A stretch of 64,000 nt of DNA from a virus. Position 1 is the first letter of the stretch, and the number at the start of each line of letters is the position of its first letter. Under the pieces are notes generated by a model. That model saw only the letters and a list, made by a program, of their open reading frames with translations. It did not search any database and was not told the origin of the DNA. Where the stretch lies: positions 1-64,000 of IMG/VR virus record IMGVR_UViG_3300023184_000109. One strand, written 5' to 3'. A program made the translations under genes and the position numbers. Shown one piece after another: positions 9,301-18,600 of this stretch.

Positions 9301-11256
9301 AACTTATATGGAACAACTGCCAGTTTAACTGGCAACATCACAGGTGGCAATTTACGCACAGCAGGACAAGTGTCAGCTGGTGGTAACATTACAGGTGCCA
9401 ACATTATCACTGGTGGTGCAATAAGTGCAGCCTCAGTATCAGCAAGTGGTAACATCACTGGTGGTAACTTAAATACCGCAGGACTAAGTTTGAGTGGCAA
9501 TATTCTTAGTGTGTTGCAATCAACTTCAAATATTGCAACTACAGGTAATATTATTGCCATCAGTGGATACTTTATTGGTAACGGCAGCCAGCTAACAGGA
9601 CTAACACCATTCAAAATTTTCAATGGTACTAGTGAAGCCAATATTGGCTCAACTGATGGCAATGCTAATATTTCAATCAATGGCACATCAAATGTGGCAG
9701 TGTTTACCACAACTGGATTGAACATAACTGGCGTAGTATCAGCAAGTGGCAACATCACTGGTGGCAACTTGAATGCTGCTGGCTTGAGTCTGAGTGGTAA
9801 TATTGTCAGCGCAATCAACACAACTTTGGCAATCACTACAACTGCCAACATCACTGGCGGCAATGTGCTATTTGGTGCAGGTGTCATAAGTGGAACTGGC
9901 AACATCACAGGTGGCAATTTAATTGGCACATTGTATGGTAATGTCAACGCAACCACAGTCAGTGCAAGTGCAAACATCACAGGTGGCAATTTAATTGGCA
10001 CATTGTATGGTAATGTCAACGCAACCACAGTCAGTGCAACTGGCAACGTAACTGGTGGCAACTTGATCACAGCAGGTGCAATATCAGCAGCATCAGTTAG
10101 TGCAAGTGGCAATGTAACTGGTGCCAATGTTAATGCAACAGTGATATCAAGTACTGGTAATGTAGCTGGTGGAAACATTGCTTCGGTGGGTGTGATAACT
10201 TCTGCTGGCAACATACTAACTGGTAGTGCAATCAGCAGTGCTGGCAACATTATTTCTGCAGCCAATGTTCAAGCACAAAACTTTATTGGTAACTTGCAAG
10301 GTAGTGTCAATATATCAACGCTGTCTAGCAATGGACAAGTGTTGTTCAACAGTTCAGGCAATATAACCGGCGATACAGGATTAACATTTGATTATGCTGC
10401 CAACGCTCTCACTGTGGGTGGTGCAATCGTTACCACAAATGGTGGCGACTTAACCATTGGCGGCAAAATAAGTTCTACCGGCAATATTATATCAACCAGC
10501 AACATCAGCGGTGGTAACATTTTGGCCACCACTGCGGTCAGCACTGGCGGCAACGTAATTGGTGCAAATATCACAACTGGCGGTGTAGTCAGTGCTGCAG
10601 GTAATATCACAGGCGGCAATTTGAATGCCACAGGATTGAGTCTAAGTGGTAATGTGGTTTCAGCGTTTGGTGTCACCGGCAACATTGCTGGAGGCAACAT
10701 CACAACACCGGGGTTGGTAACTGCGGTTGGTAATATTTCGGGCAATTACATTTTGGGCAATGGTGCCTTGTTGAGTGGAATTGCAGCCGGTTATGGCAAT
10801 GCCAATGTGGCTGCATACTTGCCCACGTACACAGGCAATTTGGTTGCACTTGCTGGCAACGTTACTACAACAGCCAACATTTCGGCTGGTAATATTTTAA
10901 CTGGCGGCTTAATCAGTGTGACAGGAAATATCACTGGTGGCAACTTGAATGTTAGCGGTCTGAGCTTGAGTTCAAACGTGGTGTCAATATTGAATGTGAC
11001 ATCAAACATTGCTGGCGGTAACATCACAACTCCAGGATTGATCTCAGTTACTGGCAACATCACTGGTGGTAACATAATGACCACTGGGTTGAGTTTGAGC
11101 GGAAATGTACTCAGTGCGATTGACTTAACTGCAAATGTAACAACCACAGCCAATGTCAATGCCAACAATATCACCGCTACAACCTCGATAAATATCAACG
11201 GTGCAACTGTGGCAACTGTAGATGATGCGGCAGCATTGGCAATAGCTTTAGGATAA
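6382..11256 (+). CDS. Very long tail fibre protein (1624 aa)
   Basis: The N-terminal module (QIIDTGAVANDGTGEPLRNA then FDAVNNNFTEIY) is a recurring attachment domain in fibres of T4-like aquatic phages. The rest is dozens of copies of a degenerate unit of about 20-25 residues, of the form ATGNITGGNLNAAGLSLSGN, giving a long shaft. Near residues 890-970 a non-repeat segment (FNVQDPIISLGRGANGAPLV ... GEQLWYYSAAERSAFVGY) interrupts the shaft; a related segment occurs in the 1206-aa fibre. The C terminus is short and has no obvious tip domain, so the tip may be another subunit. Long open frames on the opposite strand here are shadows of the repeat composition. Confidence 0.88.
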   Translation: MAQQIIDTGAVANDGTGEPLRNAFDAVNNNFTEIYTAGPVGSNVVITGNTITVLGVNNNLVLAGNGIGNIQANSTIMPSIDSVYDIGAPSQRIDTVYAQYFVGNGSQLTGITTSGTSINWGTSNVKIVSSGGNVTISVGGSSNVAVFANVGTWPGANIKGTVTSGNFRTYGSGGNITGANVIAGVTLTASANVIGQYFLGNGALLTGINTGNTNSIVNGNSNVSINAAGANVTVSVRGTANTVVFGNANTTFSGSLLPAGNNIYNLGSTTQRWNTLWLSGNTIRLGESSITSGTNDSLILTNPLGGQFIVGGIDIAGSSRLANGTSNIGIPVADGNVVISAGGSANVLVVRPTGISLSGTIIATGNILSSGMVSGTSLSASSATIYGNIATVSLNATGNITGANVNATGNISAVGNVNAGNLRTVGSNGNIIGANYVTANYFVGNGSQLTGLAVSSNAALIFGNTLSANVLYSSLRTVGTLNNLSVGNINGGTGNITANNVTATRTLNAVGNVTGGNINAVANVSAPGATITTVTATTLNATNMVATNNITATGNVIGGNVNAVGLSLSGNVISALNVTSNIAASNIIGANLFGTTASVTGNIRTGNISAIGNVKAGNLNTVSLSLSGNVLNNLIVDGFFYSAGNVTTGANLVAPAGYVFAAGNVTGGNITTAGTITTSGNVVGGNLNAVGLSLSGNVISPLNLTTNITTTGIVNATSHIGGAVSVTGNILGNYVKAVGLSLSGNVISAINSTSAINTTGNISGGNLNLGIGNVNSGNINATAGSVIGNMVAGNVGALGNMQAIGNIAASYYIGNGSLLTGVQATGIGTLASLSVTGNIRTGNLNSLGQVSSVGNITGGNIITAAAVSAATMTTTGDAIIGGNLTVNGNTEYTNVTSFNVQDPIISLGRGANGAPLVSNDGKDRGEQLWYYSAAERSAFVGYQNSTGNIIAAANVSIANEVVTVNSYGTFVVGNLYGTTASLTGNITGGNLRTAGQVSAGGNITGANIITGGAISAASVSASGNITGGNLNTAGLSLSGNILSVLQSTSNIATTGNIIAISGYFIGNGSQLTGLTPFKIFNGTSEANIGSTDGNANISINGTSNVAVFTTTGLNITGVVSASGNITGGNLNAAGLSLSGNIVSAINTTLAITTTANITGGNVLFGAGVISGTGNITGGNLIGTLYGNVNATTVSASANITGGNLIGTLYGNVNATTVSATGNVTGGNLITAGAISAASVSASGNVTGANVNATVISSTGNVAGGNIASVGVITSAGNILTGSAISSAGNIISAANVQAQNFIGNLQGSVNISTLSSNGQVLFNSSGNITGDTGLTFDYAANALTVGGAIVTTNGGDLTIGGKISSTGNIISTSNISGGNILATTAVSTGGNVIGANITTGGVVSAAGNITGGNLNATGLSLSGNVVSAFGVTGNIAGGNITTPGLVTAVGNISGNYILGNGALLSGIAAGYGNANVAAYLPTYTGNLVALAGNVTTTANISAGNILTGGLISVTGNITGGNLNVSGLSLSSNVVSILNVTSNIAGGNITTPGLISVTGNITGGNIMTTGLSLSGNVLSAIDLTANVTTTANVNANNITATTSININGATVATVDDAAALAIALG
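9901..10039 (+). repeat. Exact 72-nt tandem duplication in fibre gene
   Basis: Two copies (9901-9967 and 9973-10039) share 67 identical bases at a period of 72 nt, which is 24 codons. The other shaft repeats are conserved mainly as protein, so this copy pair looks recent. Confidence 0.9.
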
Positions 11257-11259
11257 CAA

Positions 11260-11592
11260 ATGGCAAATACTTTTACACGAAAAACTTCGCAAAACATAGG
11301 CGCAACTGCTACACAAATAGGTGCGTACACTGTTCCTTCAGCTACGACTACTATTGTGATTGGCTTGGTCTGCACTAACACAACAGGCAGTGCAATCACA
11401 GCCAATGTGTACTTGGCCAATGGCGTGGCCAATACTTACATCGTGGCCAATGCACCCATCAGTTCAGGAGCATCTTTAATTCCTGTAGGCGGCGATCAAA
11501 AGATTGTAATGATCACCGGGGACAAAATGTATGTGCAAAGCAGTGCTGGTTCCAGCATTGATACTGTAATGAGCATAATGGAAATCACCTAA
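11260..11592 (+). CDS. Small beta-rich virion-associated protein
   Basis: The 110-aa product (MANTFTRKTSQNIGATATQ...) has alternating hydrophobic strands and no catalytic motif. It lies between two fibre genes, 3 nt after one stop and overlapping the next start (ATGTC at 11592) by one base. It is likely a fibre or baseplate accessory protein, perhaps a connector or tip. I do not recognise the family beyond that. Confidence 0.65.
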   Translation: MANTFTRKTSQNIGATATQIGAYTVPSATTTIVIGLVCTNTTGSAITANVYLANGVANTYIVANAPISSGASLIPVGGDQKIVMITGDKMYVQSSAGSSIDTVMSIMEIT

Positions 11593-14500
11593 TGTCATAT
11601 CTTGGTCTTCAACCCAATACGCCACTGCTGAACACCAGTACTGAAACACTCAGTGGCAACAGCATCTTGTACCAATTTACCTTGGCACGCAGTGTGGCCT
11701 CGGCGTCTGATATAGACGTCATGATTGGTAGCACACTACAAAGACCAGGAACTGATTACACAGCCAGCGGCACAACATTGTTGTTTTATGCACCACCCAC
11801 AACTGGCACAAACAACATCACCGTTACTTATCGTGCTGGTGCGTTAAACAGTCTTGACCTTACAGTATCAACATTCAATGCAGGTACTGTGGCAGCACCT
11901 GGTGTTGTAAGTCTAGCTGCCAACAACACAGGTATCTATTGGGCCGCTGCCAATTCAATGAGTGTCACTGTCAGTGGCACCAATCGAGCAACATTCAATG
12001 CCAATGCAACGTCGGTCGGTACCACAACTGGTGCATTGGTCATCAACGGTGGCATTGGTGCTGCGGGAAACATCAACACCAGTGGTAGAATCAACATAAC
12101 AGATACCACACAAAGTGGCAATGTAAATTCAGGAAGTCTAACCACAGCAGGTGGCGCAGCCATAGTTGGTAATTTGAATGTGGGCGGTGACATTACCTGT
12201 GTGGGCGACTTCACAGTCAACGGTACATTTACCACCACAGGCACAGACAGCTTGGCTGTTACAGACCCATTTATTTTCTTGGCAGTAAACAATCCTGGCG
12301 ACACATATGACTCTGGTGTTGTATCACAGTATTTTGACGGTGCCAACACACGATACACTGGTTATTTCCGTGACATAACAGATGCCAAATACAAGTTGTT
12401 CACCAACTTGTTGACTCAACCCACCACAACAGTTGACACCACAGACCCCAGTTTTAAATACACTGATTTGATCTTGGCCAATTTGAGTGCTACAGGTAAT
12501 GTCACCGGTACTTACTTCCTGGGCAATGGTAGTTTGTTGACAGGTGTTGCTGCAAGTGGCGCGGCCAATGCTATCAGTAATTCAGGTAGCACAGTTATTA
12601 TTCCAGCACTCAACGGAAATATTGTCAGTAACGTCAACAGTGTTACCATTGCCACTACCTGGAGTGGAGGCCTAGCAGTAGTTGGTGCGGTGTCTGCCAC
12701 AACCACAATGAGTGCCACTGGTAATATGATTGCCGGTAACATTCAAACTGCTGGATTATTCAGCGCCACTGGTAATGTGACCAGTGCTGGTAATGTCAGC
12801 GCAGGCAATGTACTCACTGGTGGAGTAGTCAGTGCCACAGCCAACGTCACTGGTGGCAATGTGAATGCCACCACAGCAGTCAGTGCTGGCGGTAATGTTC
12901 TGGGGTCAAACTTAAAAACTGGTGGCATAGTAAGTGCAGTTGGTGATATATTTGGTAACAATATTGGTGCAACCACTAACTTAACTGCTGGCGCTGACGC
13001 TACAATTACTGCCAACGTCAATGCTGGAAATTTATTCACTACAGGTGTTGTTTCGGCAACTGGTAATATAACAGGCAGTTATTTCCTAGGCAATGGTAGC
13101 CAACTAACTGGTATTGATGCCACAAGCATACAAAATGGCACTAGTAATGTGCGTGTGGGCAGTTCAGGTGGCAACGTCACAATTGGAATTGGCGGTACTG
13201 CAAATATAGCAGTGTTTGCCAACACAGGTGAGTACGTAACTGGGATAATGTCTGCTACGGGCAATGTCACTGGCGGCAATTTGCTCACTGCTAATTTAAT
13301 TCAAGGTGCTACACTCAGTGCCACTGGTGCAGTGACATTCTCAGCCACAACACAAAGCATTGGCATTGGTAATAACCAAAGCACTGGTGCTATAGTAATA
13401 GGTGCTACAGGACAAACTGGTGAAATTGCAATTGGCCAAAGCACTGCCACACAAACAGTGAACATTGCCAATGCTGCTACCAGCACCGCCAATACCAAAA
13501 CAGTGAATATTGGCCAAGGTGGACTTGCAGGATCAACCACAAACATCAACGTGGGTCCTGTTGCAGCTACCACAGCCGCAGGACTAGTAACATTTAACAC
13601 CGGAACACGGGTGGCCATTGCCAATACCAGTGGCACAGCATTAAGCGTAGCCGGTAATATCACAGGCGGCAATGTGTTGTTTGGCGCAGGCGTCATAAGT
13701 GGTACAGGTAATATCACTGGTGGCAATTTGATCTCGTCAGCGGCTATATCAGCAGCCTCAGTCAGTGCCAGTGCCAACATCACTGGTGGTAACTTGATTA
13801 CGTCAGCAGCAATAAGTGCCGCATCAGTGTCGGCTAGTGCCAACATCACTGGTGGTAATATCAACTATGGTTCTGGTATAGTAAGCGGAACTGGTAACAT
13901 TATTGCTGGAACAGCCAACATCTCGGGTGGCAACATTCTTGGTACACATGTGGGTTCTGTTGCATTTGCTGCAGGTACAGTAAGTGGTACTGGTAACATC
14001 ACTGGTGGCAATCTTAATGCTGCTGGCCTGAGTTTGAGTTCAAATGTAGTAAGCCAAATTGCCACAACTGCCAACGTCACCGGTGGCAATGTTATCTCCA
14101 CAGCCGCACTCAGTGCAGCTGGTGCAGTGGCATTCTCGGGCACAACTACCAACATTGATATTGGCACCAGCCAAACTACTGGTGCGCTTGTGCTGGGAGG
14201 ATCTGCACAAACTGGCACAATCACTGTTGGGCAAAGCACTGACACTCAAACACTGAATATTCAAGCTGCTGCCACTGCCACAGCAAAAACTAAAACTATT
14301 AACTTTGGCACCGGCGGGTTAGCAGGCTCAACAACTACCATTGCTATTGGACCAGTTGCAGCCACAACTGCTGCTGCTACCGCAACATTTGGTAGCGCCA
14401 CCACAGTTGCCATTGCCAACACATCTGGTACAGCATTGAGTGTTACTGGTAACATCACTGGCGGTAACATTGCTGCCACAGCACACACGGGCACCACAGT

Positions 14501-15212
14501 CAGTGTTACTGGTAATGTAACTGGTGGCAATTTGAATGCAGCTGGGTTGAGTTTATCAAGCAACGTAGTATCAGCATTGAATTTGAATTCAAGTTTGACA
14601 GCAACTACAACTATCAGTGCTGTAGGCAATATTACCGGTGGTAACTTGATCACTGGTGGATTGATTTCAGCAACTGCAGGAATAACAGGTGCAGCCATAA
14701 CTGGTACTAGTTTGACAGTATCAACTGGTAACATCAGTGGTGGCAACATCAATAACAACAACACTACTGGTGTGGGTAACATTGGCACTTCTGCAGTGAC
14801 ATTCAACACTGTGTTTGCCAAAGCAACATCAGCACAATACGCTGACTTGGCAGAATGGTATGAAGCAGATGCTGATTATGCTCCAGGCACTGTGTTGGTA
14901 TTTGGTGGTAGCAAAGAAGTCACCGAAGCCATTGGTATCAATGATGTGCGTGTGGCTGGTGTAGTAAGTACAAATCCAGCACACATCATGAACTCGGGAC
15001 TTAAAGCACCTCATACAGCAGCCGTAGCACTGACAGGACGTGTACCTACTCTAGTTGTTGGTCCAGTGGCCAAAGGCGACATGATGGTCACAGCCGGTGG
15101 CGGCAGAGCGCAGGCTTGTGCAGAACCTAGAATGGGTGCAGTAATTGGCAAAGCCTTGCAAGACCACCCAGGCGGTCAAGGCATGATAGAAATTGTTGTT
15201 GGAAGAATGTAA
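11592..15212 (+). CDS. Tail fibre protein with conserved C-terminal domain (1206 aa)
   Basis: The N-terminal module (MSYLGLQPNTPLLNTSTETL, then VMIGSTLQRPGTDYTASGT) is an attachment domain shared with the 130-aa protein downstream. A segment near residue 220 (LAVTDPFIFLAVNNPGDTYD ... YTGYFRDITDAKYKLF) is typical of these fibres. The shaft contains two diverged copies of a domain of about 110 residues (13318-13650 and 14128-14450; GQTGEIAIGQSTATQTVNI versus AQTGTITVGQSTDTQTLNI). The last 130 residues (SAQYADLAEWYEADADYAPG to the end) form a globular domain that may be an intramolecular chaperone or autoprocessing module, somewhat like peptidase G2 domains; that is inference. Confidence 0.87.
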   Translation: MSYLGLQPNTPLLNTSTETLSGNSILYQFTLARSVASASDIDVMIGSTLQRPGTDYTASGTTLLFYAPPTTGTNNITVTYRAGALNSLDLTVSTFNAGTVAAPGVVSLAANNTGIYWAAANSMSVTVSGTNRATFNANATSVGTTTGALVINGGIGAAGNINTSGRINITDTTQSGNVNSGSLTTAGGAAIVGNLNVGGDITCVGDFTVNGTFTTTGTDSLAVTDPFIFLAVNNPGDTYDSGVVSQYFDGANTRYTGYFRDITDAKYKLFTNLLTQPTTTVDTTDPSFKYTDLILANLSATGNVTGTYFLGNGSLLTGVAASGAANAISNSGSTVIIPALNGNIVSNVNSVTIATTWSGGLAVVGAVSATTTMSATGNMIAGNIQTAGLFSATGNVTSAGNVSAGNVLTGGVVSATANVTGGNVNATTAVSAGGNVLGSNLKTGGIVSAVGDIFGNNIGATTNLTAGADATITANVNAGNLFTTGVVSATGNITGSYFLGNGSQLTGIDATSIQNGTSNVRVGSSGGNVTIGIGGTANIAVFANTGEYVTGIMSATGNVTGGNLLTANLIQGATLSATGAVTFSATTQSIGIGNNQSTGAIVIGATGQTGEIAIGQSTATQTVNIANAATSTANTKTVNIGQGGLAGSTTNINVGPVAATTAAGLVTFNTGTRVAIANTSGTALSVAGNITGGNVLFGAGVISGTGNITGGNLISSAAISAASVSASANITGGNLITSAAISAASVSASANITGGNINYGSGIVSGTGNIIAGTANISGGNILGTHVGSVAFAAGTVSGTGNITGGNLNAAGLSLSSNVVSQIATTANVTGGNVISTAALSAAGAVAFSGTTTNIDIGTSQTTGALVLGGSAQTGTITVGQSTDTQTLNIQAAATATAKTKTINFGTGGLAGSTTTIAIGPVAATTAAATATFGSATTVAIANTSGTALSVTGNITGGNIAATAHTGTTVSVTGNVTGGNLNAAGLSLSSNVVSALNLNSSLTATTTISAVGNITGGNLITGGLISATAGITGAAITGTSLTVSTGNISGGNINNNNTTGVGNIGTSAVTFNTVFAKATSAQYADLAEWYEADADYAPGTVLVFGGSKEVTEAIGINDVRVAGVVSTNPAHIMNSGLKAPHTAAVALTGRVPTLVVGPVAKGDMMVTAGGGRAQACAEPRMGAVIGKALQDHPGGQGMIEIVVGRM

Positions 15213-15221
15213 GGATAACAC

Positions 15222-15614
15222 ATGTCATACCTAGGTAATACTCCGCAAATTGGTCAATATCGAAAAATGGATTCGTTGACCTTCAACGGTGTAACACAAA
15301 CTTTTAATATCACAATCAGTGGAGTACCATTTAATCCTCCCACGGCCTATGCCATGCTAGCCGTGTTGAACAGTAACCCATTGAATCCGGGCGTGGACTT
15401 TTCAATATCTGGATCAACAATAAGTTTTGCAACGCCGCCAGCGGCGTTTACTCCATTCTTTGGACTCATATTCGGAGATACGCTATATACAGGTACACCC
15501 GGTGACGCAACAGTAATAAACAGCAAAATTGCGCAAGGAACAATCAATTATGATCGTTTCAGCGCCGACACACAGTCAACCTTGACTGCTAATCAAATCA
15601 TATTTGGAGTTTAA
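15222..15614 (+). CDS. Small fibre/baseplate protein sharing the MSYLG attachment domain
   Basis: This 130-aa protein begins MSYLGNTPQIGQYRKMDSLT and continues with PLNPGVDFSISGSTISFATP, the same layout as the first 90 residues of the 1206-aa fibre. It therefore looks like a free-standing copy of the fibre attachment domain, with a short C-terminal helix. It could cap or bridge fibres on the baseplate. It starts 9 nt after the fibre gene and is preceded by AAGGAT. Confidence 0.7.
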   Translation: MSYLGNTPQIGQYRKMDSLTFNGVTQTFNITISGVPFNPPTAYAMLAVLNSNPLNPGVDFSISGSTISFATPPAAFTPFFGLIFGDTLYTGTPGDATVINSKIAQGTINYDRFSADTQSTLTANQIIFGV

Positions 15615-15619
15615 AAAAA

Positions 15620-18600
15620 ATGGCAAGAAAAAGAATATACGAGTACGTATTCACACCAGGTACATCGGGAGTGGGAACGATTGCAGTTCAAGATCGTATC
15701 AACCTGGAAGACTTCTTGGCCATATACGATACCACAACAAACGTCAGCGTCTACAATTTTGGAGCACCCACACAAGGTGGCACAGTGAGTTGGAGTGCAG
15801 GCACCATTGCAGGTTTGCCCACAGCCTATGCTGGAGTTACCACACTGACTTTGGATGCCGACACAAGTAGTTTGAGTGCCAATGACAAATTGGCCATCTA
15901 TGTTGAAGACCGCAATCTTAGTGTACAACCCTGGGACTTTGGCATGGATGCCATTGGACGTGAACGTGTCAGCAACCCTGAATCACTGATTGACGCTGAC
16001 TTTGAATATGGTCTACAAAATACCAAATGGCAAAACGTCAGCACCATCAACAACATCCCTAGTTTTTACGAAGATGTTGGTGCAGACTTGGTGTACAACA
16101 CCAATGGTTATACCACAATGTTGTCAAGCACAAACTTGCTGACCAGTTCGGGTGACACTTCAGTCAACACAGAAAATCAAGGCACAGCACCATTCATCAA
16201 CGATGATTATGTGTTGATTGTGAGTCAAACACAAGGTAACACAACACCATTTGTGTCAAGTTATCTCACAGCCAACGTCAACAGCAGTGCAGAACGCACA
16301 TTCACAGTGGCATCAACAACTGGCATCGCTGCAGGAGATAACATTGTGTTGATTGGGTTGCCTACCACAGGTGGCACCACCACAGCAGTCAGCGCCATTA
16401 CCAGTACCGCTACCACAACAGTCAACGTTACAGATGCCGCAACTGCTGGTATTATAGCAGGCACTTACATCATTGTACAAACTGATACAGCCAACGTTTA
16501 TGAAGTTATGGCAGTGACTTCGGTGTCTACCAACGCACTTACTGTGGTACGCCAAAGCAACAAAACCAACGGTTCGGCTGCCAACATTGCCACTGGTCGA
16601 AATGTATTTACAGTCAGCACCATGGAAATTGCACAAGTACAAGAAGTCACAGATGCCACAACATTGCAACTCAACCGCGGCTGGTACAATATTCCAGCAG
16701 CCAACACATTTGTGTCTGGCTCAGTGTTTCAAAGACTCAGTAGCAACGTGGAAATTGTTAAGAATACTACAGCCGCCACCAATGTCAATGGCACACAAAC
16801 CATCGCTCGTGGACAATTCAACACCACAGCACTGACCGCTGCTGGCGTGGGATCACCGTTTGTGCGCATGACTGGTATGTTCTATGGCGGATCAAACACC
16901 ATTCCCTCTGTTACTGTCAACGTTACAGATACCCCGTTGGATGCCAACGAATATATCAGCACACAAAATACTTCAGTAACCAATGCTGAAGGTATTCAAA
17001 TTGTTTACCTGGGCGAAACCAATAACTTTGCTTACTATCCACGTAGATCACTTGCAGTGGCGCCTGGATATCCGCTAAATCAACAAGATACCTCAGTACG
17101 TCAAGCGTTTCCTTACACTGGTGCCGATTTTGACATTGCATCTGTGGTCAGTGATGGCGGCAACCCCAGCACCATCACAGTGACCACACTGTATGCACAC
17201 GGCTTGTTCCCTGGCTGTCCTATTATTGTGGACATGACTGGTGGCACCAACACCAGTTATGCCGAAGGCTCATTCATTGTGAATGCCATTCCCAGTACCA
17301 CAACATTCCAGTTTACTGCCAAAACAGGTGCTGCGGTAAGTGGCAGTTTGACAGCCGTGATCAATGTGCGAAGCAACGCTGTGTTCCAAGCAAGACCGTT
17401 TGACGGCGGTGTGCTCATGGGACCAGGAACTCCTTCTCGTGGTGCCAGTGCAACTCGTGTGACCAAAAAATATTTCCGCTACCAATCTGGCAAAGGTATT
17501 TTCTTTAGCACAGGTACTGTGTTGGCTCCTACCCTAGACGTGAGCAATGTCACTTCAGATGGCACCGCAATCAACAGCAACATCACAATTACCACAGACA
17601 TTGAGCACGGTCTCAATGCTGGCGCAACCATTGCACTGAGTGGTATTACCACATCAGGTTACGATGCCACAGGGTACATTGTCACAAGTGTTACTAGTGA
17701 TACTAGTTTTGTTGTGGCAGCACAAGGCACATTGGGCAGTACTTCTCCTGTGCTAGGACAGCAACCTCGTATCAACGTCACTGGCTGGCAGGGATCAAGT
17801 ATCCGTGCAGGATTGTTTGATGATCAAAATGGATTGTTCTGGGAAAACGATGGAGTAACAGTAAATGCTGTGCAACGATCAAGCACATTCCAAACAGCAG
17901 GCCTGGTCAGCGTCTCAGTTGGTTCCAATCTAGTAACAGGCGACGGCAACTGCCGTTTCCAAGATCAACTCAACGTAGGTGATGTTGTTGTGATCCGTGG
18001 TATGACACACAGTGTGGCGTCAATTGCCAACAACAATCGCATGACAGTGGTGCCCACATTCCGCGGAGTGTCAAACCAAACTCGTGTGAAAATGGCCTTG
18101 CGCAATGAGATTCGTGTGCGTCAAGCAAACTTCAACATTGACCCACTAAACGGCACAGGTGCATCAGGATTCACACTTGATGCCAGCAAGATGCAGATGT
18201 ATGCGTTGGAATACTCATGGTACGGTGCTGGTACTGTTATTTGGATGTTGCGCGGACAAGACGGCCGTTTCAATCATGCGCACCGACGTCCCAACAACAA
18301 CTTGAACAATGAAGCATACATGCGTTCAGGTAACTTGCCTGCACGATACGAAGCCATCAACGAAACTCCTACAAGTGCATTGAATGGCGCAATTGACAAC
18401 AGTCAGACCACAATCACATTGAAAGATGCCACAGACTACCCACCGGCAAGTGTGACATATCCTGCTTATGTGATGATTGACAGTGAAGTCATAAAGTATT
18501 CAGGTAAAAATGGCAATGACTTGACTGGTTGCACACGTGCCGCAACATTTACACAGTGGGCTGAGGGACAAAGCCGCAGTTATACCAGTAGCGCAGCCAC

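Noticed and set aside
9279-10265. A 328-codon open frame on the minus strand inside the 1624-aa fibre gene, plus many similar ones between 6.5 and 14.8 kb
   Set aside because: They arise because the repeated Gly/Asn/Thr codons lack stops on the other strand. Their products are Pro/Leu/Val low-complexity, and they lack ribosome sites and promoters.
11189-11194. TAAATA motifs inside coding regions (also near 9469, 41275 and 61836)
   Set aside because: They lie in the middle of genes with no start codon after them at the usual distance, so they are probably chance.
6900-14700. Regularly spaced repeats that could suggest a CRISPR array or minisatellite
   Set aside because: The repeats are in frame, degenerate at third codon positions and encode fibre shaft units; there are no constant repeats with unique spacers.
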